Shown piece by piece: positions 59,554-64,000 of a stretch of DNA of 64,000 bases (positions are counted from its first letter, which is position 1; each line of letters begins with the position of its first letter). The translations under genes were made by a program, and so were the position numbers. The notes beneath the pieces were generated by a model. It was not told the DNA's origin and made no database searches. It saw only the letters and a program-made list of their open reading frames with translations. This DNA comes from Myxococcales bacterium (GTDB lineage Bacteria; Myxococcota_A; Polyangia; Polyangiales; Ga0077539). The DNA is taken from the NCBI GenBank assembly GCA_016793325.1, contig JAEUKI010000060.1, forward strand, positions 124,001-188,000, given 5' to 3'.

Positions 59554-61095
59554 TCAGTGACGAACTCGTTCGCGTCGCGGGGCGTCGCTCGCGCCCGTCT
59601 CGGCCCCTGCGGATTCTGCAGGAACGTTCGCGCTCGGCGCGCTCGCGCCGCTGCTCGACATCGCCGGCACGGCCGCCTCGGGGCGGCGCCCGAAGTTGCG
59701 AAGCGTCTCGACCCACGTAAATCGACCGCTCTTCGAGAGCGGCTCGCGCGCGACCTGCCACGCCTCTCGCCACACGAGCGAGCGGCGCGCGAGCGCTTCG
59801 GACAAGCGCAGCCCGCGGCCTGTGTCCGCGATCGCCGAGAGCGCGTAGCCCATCACGGTGACGTACTCGCGCGCGAACGAGGCGAGCCTCGCGTCGTCGC
59901 CCGAGAGCAGCGCCATCGACGCGCGGCGCGAGCGCTCGCTGGCGCGCCAGTAGCGAAACATTCCGTCGCGGAGCGCGCGGGCGCCGTCGTTGGCGCCGAG
60001 AAACACTTCGTAGAGCGCCTGCGCGAGCACCTCGCGTCCGCGCGAGCTGCGGTAGCGGGTCTTCTCGTGTTCGACGAGCGCGCGGTCGATCTGCGCGTCC
60101 GAGACGTCCGCGGTCGGCGTTGTCGCGATGGCGCGATCGAGCGCGGCGCGCAGCGAGAGGACGTCTTGAACGCCGACGGTCATTCCCCCGGCGCTGAGCG
60201 GGTGCGAGCAGCCCGCGGCGTCGCCGATGATCACGGCGCCCTGCACCGCGACGCGATCGGTGCTGATCGCTTGGTTCGCGCAGAGCTCGACGCGGCCCGC
60301 TTCGATGGCGGCCAACATTCCAGCGCGCAGGGGCTCGGGGACGTGCGGGGCGTACTCGCCGACGAGCAGCGACGCGAGGGACTTCTTCGTCCCCTTCGCG
60401 CGCTCGGTGGGAATATCCACGCACATCCGCACCTGCCGCTCGCCCACTTCGTACGCGAGGATCGGCCCGAGCGGCGCGAGCATCACGGTCCCGCGACGCG
60501 CGCGCGGAAGTCCCACGCCCTCGATCTCGAGCGCGGCGGTAAACGACAAGAGCGAGGCGCGACCCTCGAGCCCGAGCAGCGGGCGCAGCCGCGAGTGTCG
60601 ACCGTCCGCCACCACCGTGAGCTTCGCGCGGACCTCGCGCCCGTCCGCGAGGCGCACGCCGACGACGCGATCTCCCTGGCGAACGACGTCGACCACGCGA
60701 TGCCCCGTGCGGATCGTGACGCCCGGCCGCTGCGCTGCCTCGCGCCGAAGCGCGTGGACCATCTCGTGGTGATCCATCGCGAGCCCGAAGCTCTCTTCGC
60801 CCTGCGCGTCCTCGGGGTACTCGAGCTCGAGCGTCTCGCCGTTGTGACCGGTGAGCACCGCGAAGCCGCGCGCGCGATACGCGCCCGCTTGCTCGAGCGC
60901 GGACGCGAGGCCGATCTCTGCGAGCGCGCGGACGCCGCCGGCGTGGATGAGCTCGCCGCGAAACCGCGGGTCAGTCCCAGGACGCGCCTCGAGGACGAGC
61001 ACCTTGCGCGTCTCGGAGCCGAGCGCCGCCGCGGCGACGAGGCCGACCCATCCGCCGCCCACAATGATGCAATCCCACGCTTCGGATTCGCTCAT
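59554..61095 (-). CDS. Squalene epoxidase (squalene monooxygenase)
   Basis: A 513-residue flavin monooxygenase. The FAD motif IIVGGGWVGLVAAAALG (about residues 10-26) is followed by GELIHAGGVRALAEIGL, matching the GELLQPGG region of squalene epoxidases. The second motif is GDAAGCSHPLSAGGMTVGVQD, corresponding to GDAxxxRHPLTGGGMTV of eukaryotic SQLE (around residue 300). It should convert squalene to 2,3-oxidosqualene using O2. The neighbouring squalene synthase and oxidosqualene cyclase make this assignment strong. A Ser/Ala-rich C-terminal tail of about 40 residues is extra. It is divergent from the squalene synthase gene. Confidence 0.85.
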   Translation of the reverse strand: MSESEAWDCIIVGGGWVGLVAAAALGSETRKVLVLEARPGTDPRFRGELIHAGGVRALAEIGLASALEQAGAYRARGFAVLTGHNGETLELEYPEDAQGEESFGLAMDHHEMVHALRREAAQRPGVTIRTGHRVVDVVRQGDRVVGVRLADGREVRAKLTVVADGRHSRLRPLLGLEGRASLLSFTAALEIEGVGLPRARRGTVMLAPLGPILAYEVGERQVRMCVDIPTERAKGTKKSLASLLVGEYAPHVPEPLRAGMLAAIEAGRVELCANQAISTDRVAVQGAVIIGDAAGCSHPLSAGGMTVGVQDVLSLRAALDRAIATTPTADVSDAQIDRALVEHEKTRYRSSRGREVLAQALYEVFLGANDGARALRDGMFRYWRASERSRRASMALLSGDDARLASFAREYVTVMGYALSAIADTGRGLRLSEALARRSLVWREAWQVAREPLSKSGRFTWVETLRNFGRRPEAAVPAMSSSGASAPSANVPAESAGAETGASDAPRRERVRH

Positions 61096-61134
61096 GGCGC
61101 GTTGATTACCGCAGCGAGAACCGAGGGAAAAGTC

Positions 61135-61230
61135 TTCCGAACTTTTCTTCGAACTTTGTCCCTAGTTCAGCGTCACTGACAGTCAACAGTCACGGACAGA
61201 CGTCAGTCATCGACCTTCGTCTGTCAGTCA
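61135..61230. promoter_or_regulatory. Divergent sterol promoter region with CAGTCA repeats
   Basis: The 367-bp gap at 61096-61462 separates the squalene epoxidase and squalene synthase genes and holds no supported gene. Four copies of CAGTCA start at 61180, 61187, 61204 and 61225. An inverted pair GACAGACG (61195-61202) and CGTCTGTC (61218-61225) overlaps them. A near-direct repeat of CGAACTTT lies at 61138-61145 and 61150-61157, on the epoxidase side. Shared control of the two genes is inferred. Confidence 0.45.
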
Positions 61231-61462
61231 CGCGGGGCGAGTGGTCGACAAGCGTCATTGAAACCCGTCGAAGTGCCGCAAATTTGGCGGCCGTTCTTGA
61301 CGAGCAGGCGACCGACGCGCGATACCCCGACGCGGCTGTCAGCGCGCCAGCGAGCGCTCCGGACTCTTCGAAGTGCCCCTCTCGACTCGAGAGTTCTTCA
61401 GGACTCGCAACGGACTTTCGCGCGCTTCTCGACTCAGCAAACGAACTCAGGATTGAGACACC

Positions 61463-62368
61463 ATGGCCAACCTCGATGATCTGTTGGTGAAGACGAGCCG
61501 AACCTTCGCGCTGTCGATCCCGCTCTTGCCCGAGCCGTGCAGGCGCGAGGTGACCATCGCGTACCTGCTCTTTCGGATCGCGGACACCTTCGAAGACGCC
61601 GCCGCGTGGCCGAAGCGCGACCGCATCGCGGCCCTCTCGGAGTTCGCCGCGCTCTTGCGCGACCCGAGCGTCGAGCGCGCCCGCGAGCTCACTGGAAAGT
61701 GGACGGCCTCGCGCCCGATCGACCACGACGGGTACATGGAGCTCCTGGCCGAGACGCCCGCGGTGTTCGAAGCGCTGCTCGCCTGCGAGCCCCGCGGCCG
61801 CGCGATCGTGACGAAGCACGCCCTGCGCACGACGGACGGCATGGCCACGGTCGTCGAGCGCACGGATCACCGTGGAAATCTCCAGCTCCGCGACGTTCAA
61901 GACCTTCGGGACTACTGCTACATCGTCGCGGGCATCGTGGGAGAGCTGCTGACCGAGCTGTTCTTGCTCCACGGCCCGCAGCTCGTCGGCGTGCGCCGAA
62001 CGCTCGAGGACAACGCGGTGGCGTTCGGCGAGGCGCTGCAGCTCGTCAACATCTTGAAGGACGCGGACGACGACGCCGAGGACGGTCGCGTGTTTCTCCC
62101 GTCGAAGAACGAGCGCGGCCCGATCTTCGCGCTCGCCCGCGAGGACCTCGCGCGCGCGCAGCGCTACGTGTCCGCGCTGCACGAGGCCGAAGCGCCCTCG
62201 GGGTTTCTCGCGTTCACCGCGCTTCCGGTGATGCTCGCGAAGGCGACGCTCGACCGCGTCGAGGCGTTCGGCCCGGGCGCGAAGATCGAGCGCGCCGAGG
62301 TGTTCGGGATGATGGCCGACCTCGAGAAGGCCCTCGACGCGCGCGCAAATCCCCTCGCCACTGCGTAG
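61463..62368 (+). CDS. Squalene synthase (squalene/phytoene synthase family)
   Basis: A 301-residue head-to-head prenyl synthase. SRTFALSIPLLP opens the domain; the first Asp-rich motif is RIADTFEDA (about residues 38-46) and the second is NILKDADDDAEDGRVFLP (about 195-212). The segment YCYIVAGIVGELLTELF matches the YCHYVAGxVG motif of eukaryote-type squalene synthases more than phytoene synthases. It condenses two farnesyl diphosphates to squalene with NADPH. AGGA precedes ATG 61463. It is divergent from squalene epoxidase and converges on the cyclase with a 9-bp gap. Confidence 0.87.
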   Translation: MANLDDLLVKTSRTFALSIPLLPEPCRREVTIAYLLFRIADTFEDAAAWPKRDRIAALSEFAALLRDPSVERARELTGKWTASRPIDHDGYMELLAETPAVFEALLACEPRGRAIVTKHALRTTDGMATVVERTDHRGNLQLRDVQDLRDYCYIVAGIVGELLTELFLLHGPQLVGVRRTLEDNAVAFGEALQLVNILKDADDDAEDGRVFLPSKNERGPIFALAREDLARAQRYVSALHEAEAPSGFLAFTALPVMLAKATLDRVEAFGPGAKIERAEVFGMMADLEKALDARANPLATA

Positions 62369-62377
62369 CGCTTCGCG

Positions 62378-64000
62378 TCACGTCGCGCGGCGCGACCACT
62401 CTCCGAGCGCCCAGAGCGGAAAGTACCGCCGGTAGTTCTCGTAGTTGATCATGCACGTGCGGTTGAACACGCCCACGAGCGACTCGCGCGGCCACGCTCC
62501 GTCGTCTCCCTGGTGATCGACGAGCCACTGCGCCGCGCGGCGCATCGCGTCCTTCGCGCCGCTGTCTGCGCGCGCGAGCGTGAGCAGCGCCCACGACGTG
62601 TTGGCGGCGTGGCCTTCGGGGTGATCGACCCAGCGACGCTCGGAGCACGAGGTGTGGTGCTCGCCCCAAGCGCCATCCGCGCGCTGCTTGGACAAGAGAA
62701 ACTCGCACGCGCGCACGATGGCGGGGTCGCGCGTGGAGGCTCCCGAGGCGAGCAGGCCCGAGACGCCGAACCAGGTTCCGTAGGTGAAGCACACGGCCCA
62801 CGAGCCCTCGAAGCTGCCGTCTTCGCGCTGCATCTTTCGCAAAAACGCCGCGCCGCGCGCGAGCGCTCGGTCGATCTCGCCGTCGAACTCGCCGCGAAAG
62901 CGCTTCTTGGCCACCGCGAGCGCCTGCATCACCGCGCTCGAGCACTCGACGTACGAGTAGTCCACCATGATGTCGCCGAACACCTGCGACGGGTTGAGCG
63001 CTTCGATCCACGCTCCGCCGCGCTGTCGCTCGTAGCTGGCCCAACCGCCGTCGTCGTTTTGCCACGAGAGCATGAGCCGCACGCTGTCCCGAAGCAGCGC
63101 CTCGGGAACCGGCGCCGACTGCGTCTTCTCGAGCGCCACGGCGACCTTGAACCCCTCGGCGGTGCAGTCCGTGATGGGCCAACCGTGGGGGCGGTTCGAG
63201 AAGGGCCAGCCGCCCTTGGACTTGTGCCGATAGAACCGCTCGAACGCCGGGACGTCCTCGAGGATTTGATTGTCGCGCACAAAATCATGAGCCTTCGCGA
63301 GCACCGCGTCCGCTTCGCTCGACGAGGGCGCGGCGAGGATCGCCTGCACGGCGAACGCGGTGTCCCACAGCTCGGTGCTGTTGTAGCCCTGCATCTTGAG
63401 CCCGTCGTGGCCGTCCCAGAGGTACCAGCGCTCGAGCTGAACGAACCCGCGTTCGGCCCGGTCGTGCGCGCCCGCGACGACGTGACACAGCGTGTTGAGC
63501 ACGGCGTTGACGGGGCCGATCTTGATGTCCGTCGTGACGTCGTCCTCGTAGCAAACGTGCTCGTACACAGCGTCGAGCGAGCGCCGTCGCAGCGCCGCGC
63601 TCGCGCGCTTCTCGTACGCGAGCATCGCGCGGTTGGCCCAGGTGAGCGTCGGCGAAGGCGCGCGGTAGTTGTCCTCGGCGGCGACGGTCTCGCGGTGCAG
63701 ATCGAAGTCGATCGAGCCGTAGGGCGTCGGGTAGAGCTCGTCGCGAATCGCGGCGACGAGGGGGCTCTCTCGTACGGTGGCGCGCTTTCCGTAGAGATAG
63801 GCCATCGGGAGGTAGACCTGTCGGCAGTGGCACCAGAGTCGCCCCGGATGAAACGGCGTCGCGTACGGCAACAGCCACAGCTCGGGCAGGATCGGCGCGA
63901 GCGCGTCCCAGGGATAGAGCCCGAGCACAGCGAGCGTGAATTTGCCCCACGACGCCGCGCCCACCGGGCCCCCGCGATCGCGGATCCACTGGCGCATCTT
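62378..64000 (-). CDS. Oxidosqualene cyclase, cycloartenol-synthase-like (partial)
   Basis: The C-terminal 540 residues of an oxidosqualene cyclase; the N-terminal part (about 190 residues by comparison with plant enzymes) lies beyond the right edge. The initiating-acid motif is DCTAE (Asp codon at 63167-63169), not the DxDDTA of squalene-hopene cyclase, so the substrate is oxidosqualene. QW motifs recur (QNDDGGWASYE, QREDGSFEGSW, QRADGAWGEHH). WCHCRQVYLPMAYLYGKR and EHVCYEDDVTTDIKIGPVN are close to plant cycloartenol synthase. Residues equivalent to Tyr410, His477 and Ile481 of Arabidopsis CAS1 are Tyr (63383-63385), His (63185-63187) and Ile (63173-63175), predicting cycloartenol over lanosterol. 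Confidence 0.9.
   Translation of the reverse strand, partial: KMRQWIRDRGGPVGAASWGKFTLAVLGLYPWDALAPILPELWLLPYATPFHPGRLWCHCRQVYLPMAYLYGKRATVRESPLVAAIRDELYPTPYGSIDFDLHRETVAAEDNYRAPSPTLTWANRAMLAYEKRASAALRRRSLDAVYEHVCYEDDVTTDIKIGPVNAVLNTLCHVVAGAHDRAERGFVQLERWYLWDGHDGLKMQGYNSTELWDTAFAVQAILAAPSSSEADAVLAKAHDFVRDNQILEDVPAFERFYRHKSKGGWPFSNRPHGWPITDCTAEGFKVAVALEKTQSAPVPEALLRDSVRLMLSWQNDDGGWASYERQRGGAWIEALNPSQVFGDIMVDYSYVECSSAVMQALAVAKKRFRGEFDGEIDRALARGAAFLRKMQREDGSFEGSWAVCFTYGTWFGVSGLLASGASTRDPAIVRACEFLLSKQRADGAWGEHHTSCSERRWVDHPEGHAANTSWALLTLARADSGAKDAMRRAAQWLVDHQGDDGAWPRESLVGVFNRTCMINYENYRRYFPLWALGEWSRRAT

Noticed and set aside
61258..61479. Small open frames upstream of squalene synthase
   Set aside because: No ribosome site, no protein-like composition and overlap with the synthase start; better read as promoter or leader.
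1..64000. tRNA, rRNA, CRISPR, prophage or insertion sequence
   Set aside because: No cloverleaf-like intergenic sequence, rRNA, spaced direct repeats, integrase, transposase or phage structural gene was seen; intergenic gaps are mostly too short.

Overview
The window is about 64 kb of very GC-rich chromosome (roughly 70% by eye), densely coding on both strands, with short intergenic gaps. The gene content points to a member of the Myxococcota, probably Polyangia. It has many lipoproteins with Asp/Gly-rich linkers, cysteine-rich 'NCGxCGxxC' repeat proteins, two Hanks-type kinases, FHA, PilZ and GGDEF signalling proteins, a MYXO-CTERM-like tail, and eukaryote-like sterol genes. No rRNA, tRNA, CRISPR array, transposase or phage gene was seen. 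The assignment rests on gene content only.

Layout. 0-9 kb: cellulose-synthase-like glycosyltransferase, small lipoproteins, a P460-like cytochrome divergent from an ECF sigma/anti-sigma pair, a cysteine-rich repeat lipoprotein, and an operon of a PTH2-family protein, a peroxiredoxin-like protein and a Popeye-like cyclic-nucleotide-binding-fold membrane protein. 8.7-13.5 kb: a complete GldA/GldF/GldG-type ABC-2 operon with a DUF4340 protein. 13.8-21.5 kb: a lipoprotein, a CehA/McbA-type PHP hydrolase, and a translationally coupled pair of FHA/winged-helix regulator and Ser/Thr kinase. 21.6-27.4 kb: a propeller-like protein, a second cysteine-rich lipoprotein, an unrecognised small beta-rich protein and a LysR/ABM-domain pair. 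27.6-29.8 kb: 5-oxoprolinase PxpA and a PxpB-PxpC fusion. 30-35 kb: PilZ protein, phosphatidylserine synthase, DUF2071 protein and a sensor adenylate cyclase. 35.3-38.6 kb: a FadR-type regulator, a small subunit and a GMC oxidoreductase in one overlapping operon, with a FadR-like operator palindrome and a nested inverted-repeat element upstream. 39-42 kb: alpha/beta hydrolase, acyl-CoA dehydrogenase, DUF4291. 42-47.5 kb: an operon of phosphodiester glycosidase, ATP-grasp ligase and ceramidase-like lipoprotein, head-to-head with a third cysteine-rich lipoprotein. 47.6-59.5 kb: coiled-coil protein, M1 aminopeptidase lipoprotein, two tandem von Willebrand A lipoproteins, YbjN protein, a NarL-type regulator coupled to an FHA-GGDEF protein, and a second kinase. 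59.5-64 kb: squalene epoxidase, squalene synthase and an oxidosqualene cyclase running off the right edge.

How the genes work together. The clearest pathway is the sterol block: squalene synthase, squalene epoxidase and oxidosqualene cyclase supply the three steps from farnesyl diphosphate to the first tetracycle, and the cyclase carries cycloartenol-type active-site residues. The other strong theme is signalling: two kinases, two FHA proteins, a diguanylate-cyclase-type protein, a PilZ receptor, an adenylate cyclase and a Popeye-like protein lie within 60 kb. Several genes are translationally coupled by 1-4 bp overlaps (sigma/anti-sigma, FHA/kinase, FadR/small subunit/GMC, GGDEF/LuxR, PxpA/PxpBC, glycosidase/ATP-grasp), so these pairings are the most reliable operon statements.
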